From Chalara sp. BL73 (Eukaryota > Ascomycota > Leotiomycetes > Helotiales): DNA of 64,000 nt. The notes under the pieces were generated by a model. That model was not told where the DNA came from. It saw only the letters and a program-made list of their open reading frames with translations, and did not search any database. This document shows positions 35,571 to 49,436 of this stretch, piece after piece; within the stretch, counting starts at the first letter, position 1, and every line of letters starts with the position of its first letter. The stretch covers positions 1 through 64,000 of the forward strand of contig CAKJVC010000019.1 of assembly GCA_918026815.1 (NCBI GenBank), read 5' to 3'. The translations under genes and the position numbers were made by a program.

Positions 35571-36290
35571 ATGTTGTTCTTTAATTCTCTCCCGCAAGTC
35601 TCTTTACTTGCAGCAATATTAGCTTCTACAACTGGAACCTACATTGCGCTCTCGCCTCCTAACCCTAACCCCTCATCTAGGCTAGTGACTGGCGACTCAC
35701 TCCGAAGGCTGAATGTTACCAATAAACTCACTATTAAAGTTGCATTGGCAACATTGGGTTTTCTGGCACTACATACCTGCAGCCTTGTCTGCTTGTATCC
35801 AAACATTCCAGGATCCGTCCTTCGCCATGGCGCAGCGAATGACCTGAACATCGGCCTTATAACATGGTCAACATCAACGGCTATTCCACTGGCCTTGATA
35901 CTCTGCGTCGGTGCTCCCCTTCGCCTGGTTTCATATACCGCACTCGGAAAGAACTTTACATTCGCGCTTGCAAAGCCGGATCGCTTGAAAACTAGTGGTA
36001 TCTACCACTACGTACAGCATCCCAGCTATACTGGGCTTATCGTCCTTGTCCTTTGTAATGTGGCGCTGCTATTCCGGATGGATGGAGTGCTTGGTTGCTG
36101 GATTCCACCACAATTGTACCAGGATTTTCGGAGTCTAGAATGGGCATTAGATCTAGCCGGGCTGCTCGTGTTGGTGGTGGGTGTGTGGACGCGGGTGAAG
36201 GAAGAGGAATGTATGCTGCAAGCTGAGTTTAACGTTAAGTGGGAGAAGTGGCATGCTGTAACAGCACGGTTCGTACCTTGGGTTTTCTAA
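35571..36290 (+). CDS. ICMT-like protein-S-isoprenylcysteine O-methyltransferase family membrane protein
   Basis: 239 residues from ATG 35571. Spans: LPQVSLLAAILASTTGTYIA, LTIKVALATLGFLALHTCSL, STAIPLALILCVGAPLRLVS and two more around TGLIVLVLCNVALLFRMDG and LDLAGLLVLVVGVWTRV. The methyl-donor binding motif of the family is seen as LKTSGIYHYVQHPSYTG, with the C-terminal KEEECMLQAEFNVKWEKW. ICMT enzymes methylate the farnesyl-cysteine end of Ras-like proteins or mating pheromones in the ER. Many fungal genomes carry extra paralogues of unknown substrate, and this shorter form may be one. Single exon, intact. Confidence 0.85.
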   Translation: MLFFNSLPQVSLLAAILASTTGTYIALSPPNPNPSSRLVTGDSLRRLNVTNKLTIKVALATLGFLALHTCSLVCLYPNIPGSVLRHGAANDLNIGLITWSTSTAIPLALILCVGAPLRLVSYTALGKNFTFALAKPDRLKTSGIYHYVQHPSYTGLIVLVLCNVALLFRMDGVLGCWIPPQLYQDFRSLEWALDLAGLLVLVVGVWTRVKEEECMLQAEFNVKWEKWHAVTARFVPWVF

Positions 36291-37052
36291 GTATTGTCCA
36301 TCTATTCATATCACAAATCGGCCTGGACCGACTTTTCCGGGAAGCAGAATGAATGTAAGGGTTTTGAACTGGAAAATCGAAGATCTCCGTGCAGAAAAGC
36401 TCGAAGCGTTAACTCGGGTCTGTTCTTCGCTTTCAATTTGAAAGTCGGATCGTGGTGTTTTCGTTGAAGTAATCCATGAGGCTGAAGTCACCATCTGTTC
36501 GTCGAAATGCCCCGACTTGGCCATAGGCCCATAGCTCTTGGGTTGGAACGCACTGTTATGGGCTTTCAGGAATCAGTTTCACGGGTTGACGAGATTTCGG
36601 AATCGAGTTCCGGACCGCTTTTTTGACAATGGTGGCATAGCCTTTGGTTCATAATAAGGGTTCGGATCTTTCTGTGAGTGGATGAGCACATTCCGAGACT
36701 GCAAAACACACGAGTCAAGTTTGTCATTTTTTGAACCCCACTTTATAAAATTGGGTAATCTGGGTGCTCCAGTTCCCACAATCTACCCCAGACGGCTCCG
36801 AATATTTATGCAATGCACACTGAGGCCCCGAGAGTCGATACCACCAATGTGGAAGACAATATCCACTTGACAACCTAGAGTCCTCGCACTCTACCCCACA
36901 TTTCAAACCAGCAATTACCTTAGAAGTGGCTAAGATAATAGGGTAGGGTAGTCCGAGTTCAAGCATATTTATATCCATGCCTCGTCCTGTCGATCCTGAG
37001 GTTTTGATAAAGGGCTTCAGCATCAATCACCAACAGTACTAATTTGCGCATT
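36291..37052. other. Intergenic, no gene seen
   Basis: Minus-strand frames at 36306-36524 and 36724-37026 have no recognised domain. Confidence 0.4.
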
Positions 37053-38842
37053 ATGGGTATATTCAAATCAAAGAAGGGAAGTTCTGAGGCAGCTGTTGGC
37101 CCAGAATTAGCAGCGGCATGTACTCTCCTCGTCATACTACTGGGCAGCTATGCTTACATTTTGTTCAGCATCTTCCACAGAATCCAAAACCATGGTATCA
37201 AACTAGGCACCTTTTGCTGCTCAACCTCATTCTGCTGGTCCCGCTCCTGTCGTCCTCCACAATTGGTTTTGATGGTACGATGTTCAACCTACAACCTTAA
37301 AGAGATGAAGTCGACGCTAAAGACATCATCTAGGCGCTATGATGAATGGCTTGCAGACGGTGAAGCAATGGAGAATTTATTTTGGCCAGCCCACAGCAAG
37401 CATACTCGGCGTGATGAACGCTATCTATCCAATCGGCAAGCTCATGGGTCTTTTCCCAGCGACATGGCTATCTGATAGATTTGGTAGGAGGTCATCCATG
37501 TGGGTTGGCTTTATACTTCTGCTATTGGGCGCTGGCCTACAAGGTGGAAGTGTCAACCTCGCCATGTTCATCGTTTCGCGATGGCTGCTTGGGGCAGCTA
37601 CAGCCTTTATTGCACAGCCTTCACCTATTCTGATCGCAGAACTTGCATACCCCACCCACCGCGGAAAGGCCACTTCTTTGTATCAAACATTCTTTGTGAG
37701 TCCAATCCTGACCTTGAAATTTAGCCTCATCATTTTGACCTAGAATAGTATTTTGGTGCTATCTTTGCAGCATGGTCAACGTACGGAACCTTTCGCCTAC
37801 CATCGTCGTGGAGTTGGAGGATTCCGTCCGTTCTCCAAGGGGCTATTCCTGCGATCCAATTCTCACTCTTCTATTTTCTCCCTGAGTCTCCAAGGTATGT
37901 CCATGAGATTTCACGCCCTGCCACCTCGTTTAACAGATCCGCAGGTGGCTTGTTGCTCATGGAAAGCTGGAACAAGCACGCAGCATCCTGGTTCGTTATC
38001 ATGCAGGTGGTGATGAGTCGTCGCCATTGGTCGACTATGAGATGAAGCAAATAGAGGAAACTATCCGCGTCGAGTCACAAGCTTTGTCTGAATCATCGTA
38101 TCTAGACCTCGTTCGCACGGCACCAAACCGCAAACGCACGCTCATTGCCATCATCGTCGGGTTCTTCGCCCAATGGGTCGGAAACGGCGTTGTGTCTTAT
38201 TATATTACTCTTGTCCTTAAAACCATTGGAATAACCGAAACAAAAGACCAAGCATTGATCAACGGGCTTCTGCAAATATTCAATTGGTTCGCGGCGGTTC
38301 TTGCTGGTGCGCTTATGGTCGATCGCCTTGGACGTCGCACGTTATTCCTAGTTTCCGTTGCGGGAATGTTTGGATCATACATTTGCTGGACTGTCCTAAC
38401 AAGCGTCTTCACCAGAACCCTTGACCAACATGCTGGACATGCCGTGGTGGCTTTCATATTCATCTATTATTTCTTCTATGATATTGCCTGGGCACCACTA
38501 TTGATGGCATACCCGGTCGAGATATTCCAGTACACATTGCGCGGAAGAGGGGTCACAGTAACATATGCGGCCACTTTCATCGGCTTGATCATCGGCCAGT
38601 TCGTCAATCCTATCGCCATGTCTAATATCGGCTGGAAGTATTACATCGTCTTTTGCTGTCTTCTTGCGGTATTATTTGTTATCATTTGGTTCCTGTTCCC
38701 CGAAACAAAAGGACGCACCTTGGAAGAAATCGCGGAAATTTTCGACGGGCCGAATGGGAGCACTAGAACCCTTGTAGAGAATGAGAAGGAGCCCCAAACT
38801 GAATCTATTGAGGTAGCGCCTTTGAGTGCATCCAAGGCATAG
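37053..38842 (+). CDS. MFS sugar porter (hexose or lactose permease type), exon 1 unresolved
   Basis: Twelve-span sugar/H+ symporter. Likely start ATG 37053 (MGIFKSKKGSSEAAVG). Later introns fit exactly: 37275-37333 (joins FDG to AMMNGLQ), 37696-37748 (joins QTFF to YFGAIFAAW) and 37895-37944 (joins PESPR to WLVAHGKLEQAR). Family motifs: DRFGRRSSMW, PESPRW, QWVGNGVVSYYI, DRLGRRTLF, LRGRGVT and PETKGRTLEEI near the C-terminus. The only problem is the first intron. The donor at 37120 leaves a phase that does not match the acceptor at 37180 that opens NPKPWYQTRHLLLLN, so a weak donor (about 37095 or 37131) or a one-base lesion must be assumed. Close relative of the fragment at 32904. Confidence 0.82.
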
Positions 38843-39076
38843 ATCAAAAATGGCACTGCAAGGTTGTAGGAATCAAAGATTGACTGGCAGCTGAAGAATC
38901 ACTCAACGAGGCTGATTGGCTGGTACAGTATTTGAATATTTGAATTCACAACTATGTAGTGTTGTCTGCTTAATATTTTAATGATAATGCTGCTTAACAT
39001 CTAAATCTTTGATACGTATTTGCAACGGAGATCCAGACAACATGAATTCCAGGATAGCTCAATGACATGAGTTTCT

Positions 39077-41407
39077 TTAGAAGTTACCTGGCACGCTGTT
39101 TATCCATGACATATCGTTTGGATCGAAGTTAAAAATGTTTAAGTCAGACCTTCTATCAAACCCCGTGAAACTCACATGATCAACATCACTTGCTGAGCCA
39201 CCAGCCCCGGAAGATAATTCTGGCATTGCCGGGCTTAAGTGTTGATCGCTTGCCTCGTTCACCATAGGAAATTTGGAGGATAGGATCTCCAGCGCAGTCA
39301 CACATCGTTGCGCCGACTCGCCAAAACACTCTAGAGATTTCAAAATCTCGATGGCATCGTTCCACGATTGGGTGACGGTATACTGAGCAATGTTATGTTG
39401 TATTACCGGTCGCAGGCGAGCAGCAAGGAGACATGTCGCTGCCGAGTACACATCTTATGCGAGACTTAGCTGGCACTCCTTGATGGGTTGGAGAGGAAGA
39501 TACATACAAAAATGTTATACCACCAGGCAGGCAGTACACCAGTCATGTCCTTCTTGATGAAGTGGACACGAACTATGCCAATTAAGTCATGGGCAGCTCT
39601 GAGAATACGATTTCTACATTGTAAAACCATGCGCTGAGTGAGGCTTTCATCCAACACTGTTCCAGCGTCGGTTGGAGCTATTTGAGGAAGGCAGAACTGA
39701 GAAAGAATCGGCCTGAAGAGTAATATCCGTGTATGGAGAAACCTGTTGCTCGTTAGATTCGCTTACATCAAGTATCAAAGTGTAGTGGTGCCGGATCTAA
39801 CCTGATGCGACTGATGATCGCTTGTCTTAAGAATGTGCTATTTGAAAAGGACTCGGAAGCGGAAATACGAAGATGAAGTGGTAAACTTTGGCCCCAGTTC
39901 ATCAGAGCTCGATCGAGCTGGATTACTTTTGCGATGTCGCCGAACTGAGACTGCGGGGATGGCAAGTTGGCAGAAGATTTATGCCTCTCGGAATCTTCTC
40001 CAAAGTACAGTGTGACAAGAATATCATTTATTATATCGTGGAGCTGAAGGGATTTGATGAAAAAGGTTAAAGTTGATGGCGTATCATGTGGTTGTGATGC
40101 ACATATTCCCAGTTCGTCAGACAATAGATTATCATCTATGTTTGCTGGTAGAGGAACAGTACATGAAAACGACTTGGAGACTATGGTTGGTCTACCGAGT
40201 GTCATAGACAATACTCTGTGGCCCAGTCAGCAATTTCAGTAACACGGAATGGAATATATGCACCGATCCATTAGAACACAACCGTGCCATATCCTTCGCG
40301 CAATTTCTCGTTTACGTTGGGTTACAAAAGTAAGGTTACATTCCAGGAGGTGTAGCCCAAGTCCCTGTGCAACACGAATTGCATGTCCTACAACCATCCA
40401 GCATTGGTGAGGGGTATTAGTGCTTTGTAGATATTGCCCCATAATAAGAAGACATTGAATCAACTCAATGGAGCCAGGTTCCCATAAACTCATTTGAAGT
40501 AAGCCTTGAGCGCGTTTGAAGTATATCGCCGCGGACGATGCTCGGTCCTCCACCTTTATTGACTCTGTGAGTTGACAAGACAGCGCAAAGATACAATTCA
40601 AGGTGCACATAAACAGACGTTCATCTTGTTGCATCTGTGCGCCAGACCAAATGCACGTACATGCTTCTTCAAAGCTCTGTCGATCTAAAAATGGATATAA
40701 AGGGTGAACAAGATCCCAATACACAAGAATCAAACTATCTGCAATGCGTCTAGGAGGCAAAACATAATCGACACCATCCCCATCCTGAGATCTAGTGTTT
40801 GCTGGGAGCGGAGGCGCGAAGAGTGGACCATGCCTCCTGCCATCGTGGTCAGCTCCACCTGGAGGCATGAACTTAGCATCAACAGCTGATTTGATTTGCT
40901 TCATGAAAGAGCTTGCACTACTGCTCCCAAAGAAACCATAGCTATCGACTGCGCCAGTCATAGAATCAACACCACCTGAGGGACTCTGATGTGGAGTTTC
41001 CTCATGTTGGATTGAGCCCCTGTGTCATGAGATATCACGGGTATTATATTCTCTGAATACTGGTGAGAATCTAATAGCGGGTGCAAAGGGCTATGGCCCT
41101 GCGGTCCCTGCCCCAAAAGCTGATCGAAGACTTGGTGATTGTCTGATATGCTGTGATCATGTGATACTGAGGCTGGCCTATTCGGGCTCTTCTCGATAAT
41201 CGTACTCGCGATAGAATTTCGGATTACCTTGGGTCGCTCAGCACTCCATCTGCAGTTGATGCCCCGATCCTTCCTCTTCAAACATACGCCACAGACTATC
41301 TGTTGTATTAGCTAGGTCTGATCAAAAACTCATGTATGTGATATGCCTTTCGACTTACTCGGTCTTACACCATCACATTTGACCTTTCTCACCCTGCATG
41401 TATCACA
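39077..41407 (-). pseudogene. Zn2Cys6 transcription factor, cut at its 5' end and frameshifted
   Basis: Zinc cluster remnant CDTCRVRKVKCDGVRP, then intron 41358-41296 (GTAAGT..ATAG), then ICGVCLKRKDRGINC. The fungal transcription-factor homology region follows: SLILVYWDLVHPLYPFLDR, FALSCQLTES, HQCWMVVGHAIRVAQGLGLH, IARRIWHGCVLMDR, then an intron (about 40260-40212, GTGCAT..CACAG) into VLSMTLGRPTIVS. Downstream pieces (FLHTRILLFRPIL, LPAWWYNIF, YSAATCLLAARLRPVI) sit in shifting frames. One frameshift separates HDTGAQSN from HEETPHQSP near 40998-41010, and there are others near 39770 and 39450. The coding sequence stops at the first cysteine codon (41405-41407); the next bases already belong to the AT-rich block. 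Confidence 0.75.
41296..41358 (-). other. Intron inside the zinc-cluster codons of the broken regulator
   Basis: GTAAGT donor and ATAG acceptor. Removing it joins VRP to ICGVC in frame. Confidence 0.65.
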
Positions 41408-44400
41408 CGATTATACAAAATTTATTAATTTAAATATTATTTATAAGTTTAACAAAAATTATTATATTTATTTAAAATTTTAAAAGTTAAAATTTTTTAA
41501 TAGTTATATAGTTTAACAACGATTTTTTGCGTCGAAACTAAATTATAGCGCGAACTATTAATACTAAATTTAATTACATTTTTAAAAATAAAAACAAATT
41601 TCAAAAAAAAAAGCTTAATTTAAAATAAAAAAGTTTAAACTAAAAAAAAGCGTAATTAACAATATTAAAACTTACGTTTATAAAACTAACGATATACTAA
41701 TAAAAACAAAACTAAATAATAAAACGAATATTTAAATATAAAACTTTATTACAAAAAAGCTAAAATAAAGTTTATAAAAATTAAACTATTTACTAAAAAA
41801 CAAAACGTTAAATACTATATAACTTTAAATTTATATTATAACAAAAGTTTTAAAAACAAACGAAATATAGTATAATTAAAATATTACAGTTAAAAACAGT
41901 ATTTTTAAAAAAAAAATTTAAAAACAAGTTTAAAAACTAAAAAACTAACTTAAAACAAAAAGTTATAAAAGTTTAAAATTAAAACTTACTATAATAAATA
42001 CGCTAGTTAAATTTAATTATAGCTATAAAAGTTTATTAATAAAACTTATAACTTAAAAATCGATTTTAAAAATTTATATTAAAAAACTGTTATTGCTAAC
42101 AAATCGGTTTTGTTTTTAAAAACAATTTAAAATTTTAAAAAACTTTAAATAAAAAAATAAAGTATACATTTATTAAAAAAAGTATAATAAACTTAAAAAA
42201 CTAGTAATTTATTTTAGTATTAATTTTAATACAACTGTTAAACAAACATTTAAAAAAATATAATAAATTTAAAAAAGCTAGTAAATTGTAATAAAAATAC
42301 AGTTAACATTAATTTTAGTTTAATTAAGTTTTATTCGAAATATTCGAAAATTTATTTTTTACGCTAAAAATAGTTATTATATTAATAAACTGTTTAAAAT
42401 TTATAAATATTAAAACTACGTTTAATGTAAATGCCGAAATTAGTTTAATAACGCTAAAATTATAACAAAAATAAATATTTTATTATTCGAAATAATAATA
42501 TAGCTTTAAAAACTATTATAAAAATATATTAAAATTTATAAAATTTATAAATAATTTGTTAGTTACTATTAACAATACAACTATAAAAACTCGATTTTAT
42601 ATTATAACTTTTTAGTTTTAAACTAATTTTAAGTTTTTATTTATATGCAAAATTAAAATAGTATTTTATTATTTTAAAAAATTTTTAACAGTTTTATTTT
42701 TTGTTTTTATTCGAAACTTAAAAACTAGTTTAATTACTATAATAAAAATAAATACTAAAACAAAATTTATAAAAAACGCTATAATATATCGAATTTAAAA
42801 TACTATCGAAATAATTAAATTTAATAATAATAACGAATATATAACAAATTTAAAAAACTAAATATTTGTAATTAACTGTATAGTTATAAATAGTTTTTGT
42901 ATAATAAATGCAAAAATGTTTTAAAAAGTTTTAGTTTATTTTAATATTTAAAAACTTAAAAACAAATTTTATTTTTAAAAAAAAAAACGAATTTATAAAT
43001 AATTTGTAAAATATAAATATTTATTTAGTTTTAAATTTTGTAAAATAAAGTTTAACTTTAATTATATATTTTTTTTTACAAAAAAGCAACGTAATATTTT
43101 AATATAAATACTATATACAAAACAAAAAACAAAAAATTTATTTAATTAATAAAACTAACGAAATAAACAATATTTTAAAAACAAAAAAACTAGTATAAAA
43201 ATTTAAAATAAAAAACGTTTTTAAAAATAAACTAAAATATATTAAAAATATATTATTTTTAAGTTTTAAATATTTTAAAAAGTTAAAATTTACGTTTAAA
43301 AAACTAAAAATTTAAATATTAAAAATATACTACAATTTGCAAAAAAAAAAAAAAGTTTTAATTAATAAAAAAAGTTTTATATTCGATTAGTTTAAATACG
43401 AACAATTTTATAAAAATGTATTATTATTTATTATAATTAAAACAATAAAATATACAGTATAACAAACAGCAAGTTTTTTATTTCGAAAATATTAAAACTT
43501 TTAATAGTAAAATATTTAAAAAAACCAAATTGTAATATATTAAAATACTGTAATAAACTATATTAAAACTTATAGTTTTAATTGCTAAAAAAACTTAGTA
43601 ATTACAAATTAATTAATTTAGTAATATTTATAAATGCTATTATACTAAAAAATGCGAATTTATTTTTTTAATAAACGAATTTAATAAATTTGTAAAATAT
43701 TATATTGCGAACTTAATTAATTTATATTTTAAATATAATTAAATAACGTTGCATTTTATTTGTAAAAATATAACAGTATTTTTATATTATTCAATTGCTA
43801 AAATATATAATATTATTTTAAAACGTTACAAATTTAATTATAAAATGTATAAAAATTATAATACTTGTTTTAGCTATAATTTGTTTTAAAATAATTATAT
43901 TTTTTTAAACAATATAAACGTTAAAAACTTTATATAAATTATAACAAAAAAAATATTGCTCGAAATACAACAATATATTTTTAAATATATTTAAAATTTC
44001 GATAAAACGCTAAAACGATTAAACGTGTAAAAACTTTATAAGTTTTAAGTTTTAATTTGCAAAACAAGCTAAATATTGTAAATTTCGTATATAAACTTAA
44101 AAAAAAAAATTTTTATAAACAAAATCGTTAAAATTATAAATTAAAAATATTTAAAAATATTACAAAAACTAAAGTTTTTATAAATTTGTATATATATTTT
44201 CGAATTTAAATAAAATTTTTAGTATTATTATAATACTTATTTACAACTTAATAAAAAGTGTTATATAGTATTAAAATTTTAAAGTTTAAAAATAACTATA
44301 AAAACATTATAAAACGCTATAATTATAACGTTAGTATTTATTTAAATCGACTATAAACTAAATATCGAAAAAATTGTTGTAAAGTAAATACTAGTTTAAA

Positions 44401-47400
44401 TAATTATAACAGTTATTTAAACTAAAAAACTTTGTTTTAAATAAAATTAAATTTGCTAAATACAAAAACAAAACGTAGTTAAAAACCGAACGTAATTACA
44501 ACGTTATAAAACAAAAATACAAAAATATTTTTAAAATTTTAAAAAATTGCAAATTTAAATTATTACGATTTACTTTATATTAAAAACAAATACAAATATT
44601 AATAACTATTAGTTTATTTAAAGATAGTATAATATACAACTGTTAATACACTATTAAAAAACTTTTTATTTTAAAAATACCGATTTAAAAAGCGAAAATA
44701 TTAACAATTAAATATTAGCGAAATTAAAGTGTACAAAATATATTTTGTAAAAACAAAACAAAATATAAATTTTAAGTATAAAACGAATTTTAAATTGTAA
44801 AATAAAAAACTAATATTTTAAAAAAAAAAATAAAATAGTTTTTTACGCAACAAAAAATCGAAATCGAATTAAATTTAAAAAACTTAAATACAAAACATTT
44901 ATTTCTAGTTTTAAATACAGTAAAAATTTATTAAAATAATACGCTATTTAACAATATTTAAAAAGTTTAAAAATATAAATATTTTAAAATTTTACAAATT
45001 TAAAAAAAACATTAAAATATAACGTTTACAAACAAAAATTATAACGTTTATTAATAAAAAAAAATTTATTAAGTTTATAATCAATAATAAATAAATCCGA
45101 AATAAATTTTTTAAAATATATACTACTAAAACAGCTATAAAAAAAGCATTTATTATAAAATTTTTAACAATATTTTTAGTACAATTATTATAAAAATGTA
45201 AAAAACTATATTAAAACGTATAAAAAATATTAATTTAAAACAGCCGAAAAAAAATATATATATATATATATATTTTACAACGTTAAATAAACTAATAAAA
45301 AAAACAATTAATATTATTTATATATTTGTTTAAAAATAAAAAAATATTTAGTTAGCTAAAACAATATAAATAGCTAGCTGAAAACAAAACTATTACAAAT
45401 AAAAATATTTTTACAATTATACAGTTTATTTAAAAAACGTTATTTACTGTTATAAAATTTTTAAAAAATAGTAATTAATAATAAAAAATTTCAAAAAAAG
45501 TGCTAAAATTATTTTCGAAATAAAAATAAACAAAATTCAAATTTTTGCATATTATATTATAGTAAATAAAATAATTGAACGTAATTATAAATTTTTAAAA
45601 ACGTTTTGTTTAAACTAAAAAACTAAATTAACAATTTAACAATTGTTTTATTTGTAAAACGTACTATAGTTTACAAATTTATTAAATATATATTGTTTTA
45701 TATAGTTTATAAACAAAAGTTTATTTTGTTTATAAAATTACGATTTTTATTTAAAATTTTTTTACAAAAAATTATTAATTGTTTTAAGTTTATTAAACTA
45801 AAAACAAAACAATTTTAAATAAAAAAAGTCGAAAAACTAAATATAAAAAACTTGTTAACAGTAAAAAAAAAAAGTTTTTAATACTAAATATAAAATTAAA
45901 GTTAAACTGCTATAAAAAACAATATTGTATTTTGTTATAATTTTATTAAAAAATTAATATGTTTTTTAATAAAAGTTTAATTTTAAATAACTAAAACTAT
46001 ATTAAATATTTAGCGTTAACAATAATAAAAGTACTATAAATTTAAAAATTTAAATTTAATAAAGTAATTTTAAAAAACTTTTAAAAAACAAACTTAAACT
46101 ATTTTTTAACGAAAAGTTATTTTTATATATTGAATAATAAAGTAATAAATAGTAATTTAAACTTTAAACTTAATTTTAAAAAGTTTAAAAATATTAAAAA
46201 ACAAAAAAAAACAATCGACAATTTATAGTTCGGTTATTTTATTTAATAAACGCACAAAAAACTTATACGTTCGAATAAATTTTAAAAACTTTCGAATTAC
46301 TAAAATTTAAAGCGCTATTTATTAGTTTAAAAGCTTTTTATAATAAAAAAGGTTTTAACTAGTATTACAACAAGTTTTAAATTAAATTGTTAACAGTAAT
46401 TATTATTAGTTATTACGTTTTATTTACTAATTTAACAATAATTTTTTAACAATATTTTTATTTTGTTTTTGTAAACTAAAACGCGCACAATTTAGTATTT
46501 TATTATATAAATAAAAGTCGTAATTATAGTTTAAATATTTATAAATACAAAAAAAAAACTTTAATAATTATTGTACTAGCAAATAAAACGTAATTTTAAA
46601 AGTTTACAAAAAATAAAAAAAACAACAAGCTATTTTTAAATAAATTAATTAAATTAAACAATTTTAAAACTGTATATATTTCAAAATTATAAAAGTTTTA
46701 TAAAAAAACTTTTAAAATTATAGTAAAAAAATCAAAACAATTAAAAATAATTTTTTTTAGCTATTTTAAAAAAAAAATTATTAAAAAAAACTAAGCGAAA
46801 TACAGTTTTTTAGCAAACTTTTTAAGTTTAAAAAAAACGTTAAAACAGTTATTTTTAGTATTTAACTTAATTTTAAGCTTGTAAAATTAATAATTTAAAA
46901 AAACTTTAAACTTTAAAATAATTTTACAAGTTTTAGCAAATTTAATATACTTTAATAATTCGAAAATATTTTTATAATTTACAATTCAAATTTAAATTTA
47001 ATAGTTTTAGTAAATTTAATTTTAGTTTTAAAAAGTTTATTTCGATTTTAAAAGTTTTTATTTTGTAACGTTATTAATTAAAAAAAACGATAAAAAATTT
47101 AATAACGCTTAAAAATATTTAGTTACAACAAACTTAAACCGAATTTAGTTTATTGTTTTCGGAAATAAAATTAAAATTTATAAATAAACAATTTGAGTAT
47201 TAACAAATAAACAATATACAAAATATAAAAACTTAAAATTCAACTTTATAATAATAAAAAACGTAATATATTAAATATTTTAAAACTTGTTTAAAAAACA
47301 AGTTTTTAATAAATAAATTTTGTTTTGCTATTAAAAACAATTAAAACTTAATAAACAAAATAAGTTACAAATAAAAAATTTTGTTAACTAAAAACAATTG

Positions 47401-49436
47401 CGTAACGTTTAAGCCGAATAATTTTAATACTGCTATTAATAACAACGCGTTAAACTGTTTCGAATAAAATTTTTTATAATTAATTAGTAAAAATACAAAT
47501 AAAAATTGCTGTATTAAAAAACAAATAGTTTAACAAAAAATGCAATAAAAATAGCAAGTATTACTTTTCGAAAATTAAAACTTATATTAACAGTATTTTT
47601 AACTTAAAAAACAGTAAAAAACCCGAAAACTTTATAGTAACTATATTCGAAAAAAAAAATTAATATAAACAAAAATATACACGTTTTTAAAGTTAACCGG
47701 TACAGTTTAATTGCAAATAGTTATATTAAAATTAAATTTATTAAATTTTTTAAATTTACGTTTTAACACTATAATTTGCAATATTATAACAACGTTAAAA
47801 TTATAATATTATTAAACTGTAAAAATTTGTTATTTTGTTGTTTTGCTTTATTTTTAAATAATATTTTAGTTCGAAATATAGTTTAAAAATAAAAAAATAA
47901 AAATTGTATTTGTTATTTTATTTAAGTTTTAATTTTGTTTTTAATTGTATAATTGTTAAAAATTAAAAAATGCTAAAATAACAGTTAGCAATAAAAATTA
48001 TAAAACGATTTGTTTTATTTATAATTTTGCTAAAGTTTTAGTTTTGTTTTATTTATTACGATTTGTATATATTGAAAAGTTAAAAATATAACGTTAATAA
48101 ATACAATAGTTTTTATTTTAATATTTTATTTTAACATTTTTTAAAATTGTTCGAAAAAAAATAAAAAAAATATAACGTAATTGTTGTTTTGTTCAAGTTT
48201 TAATTTTATTTTTAATTATATAACTGTTAAAAGTAGTTAAAAGCTACAAACAACAATTAACAATAAAAATAAAAATAAAAAATTTAGTATATTTATAGTT
48301 TTTGCGTTACAGTTTCGTTAACGCAACTTTACTAACGCTTTATTTTATTTTTAATATATAGTCGCGAAATTTACTTTGCTCGATAATTTTTGTTTTTAAT
48401 ACTAATTAGTAATAAAAACAAATTAAAAAAACGATTTAGTTTTAATTTGTATCGACAGCAAATATAAAGTAAAAAATTAAATGTAAAATAAAAAATTAAG
48501 TGTAAAATAAAAATTTAAATATAAAAAAAAAAAAATTATAAAAAATTGTAAATTAAAAGTAAAAACAAAAACCGATTAAAAAATCGATTTACATAACAAC
48601 AACGTATTAAAAACGTTGCAATAAAAAACACTTTTTAATTTTTTATACTAATAGTTTATTTAATTTAATTGTATATTTAATACAGTTGAATATAAAAAAT
48701 CAAATAAAAATTGTATAAAAACTCGAATAAAAAGTAATTGTAAAAAAACTTATTAAAAATAAACAGTTAACAATTAATTTTTGCAAAAATTAAGCAGTTA
48801 AATATTATACAAATAATAAATTAAATTTTTATAATATTGCTCGAAAAAATTATAATTATTAAAAATCGAGTTGTTGTTGTTATTGTAAAGTTGTAAATTA
48901 AAAAAATTAAAAAAGTAATATAAAAAGTCGATATTTTATTGCTAGTTAAGCAAATTAATATTTATTTTTAAAAGTAAAAAGTAAATTATGTAATGCAATA
49001 ACAATTCATAAAGCAATATTAAAAAAAAACTCGATTTAACTAAACGCAAACTTTTACTAATTAGTGCTTAAAGCGAACACGTATAAAAAAAACGAATATA
49101 GTAAAAACGATTTTTTTATTTTATACTTTGTCACGTAATACTTATAAATAGTCAGTTATATGACTTAATAAGCATAAATTGTATATAATCTGCGTTTCCG
49201 GTAAAAAAAGCGCACTATTATTATACAACACACTTTTCTATTTTTCTATATTTTACACTACTATAAGCTATTAACGTTTATTTATTATATAAAGCTTAAG
49301 CTCGCCGGTGCTCTCCTTAGTATGCTGCAGCCACCGCTATCACGCCTATGAGTTTTGTGCTAAATCCTGTTGCTGTTCTTGCTTTTAGCATGTTCCTCGC
49401 CACAATATTATTACGCTTTTATATTTTTATTACAAA
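41408..49436. other. AT-rich hypermutated block, no gene
   Basis: About 8 kb with almost no G or C and no long open frame. Nearly every cytosine is preceded by A or G or lies in CpG. TpC and CpC outside CpG, and their complements GpA and GpG, are almost absent. Presumably old transposons mutated beyond recognition. A short less-mutated island at 49130-49430, with normal words such as CTCGCCGGTGCTCTCC, precedes the hAT coding start and may be its 5' untranslated part. Confidence 0.8.

Noticed and set aside
43880..44220. Stretch in the AT block that reads as a long frame if TAA/TAG are taken as tryptophan or glutamine
   Set aside because: In sequence this AT-rich such a frame can arise by chance and no known domain is visible.
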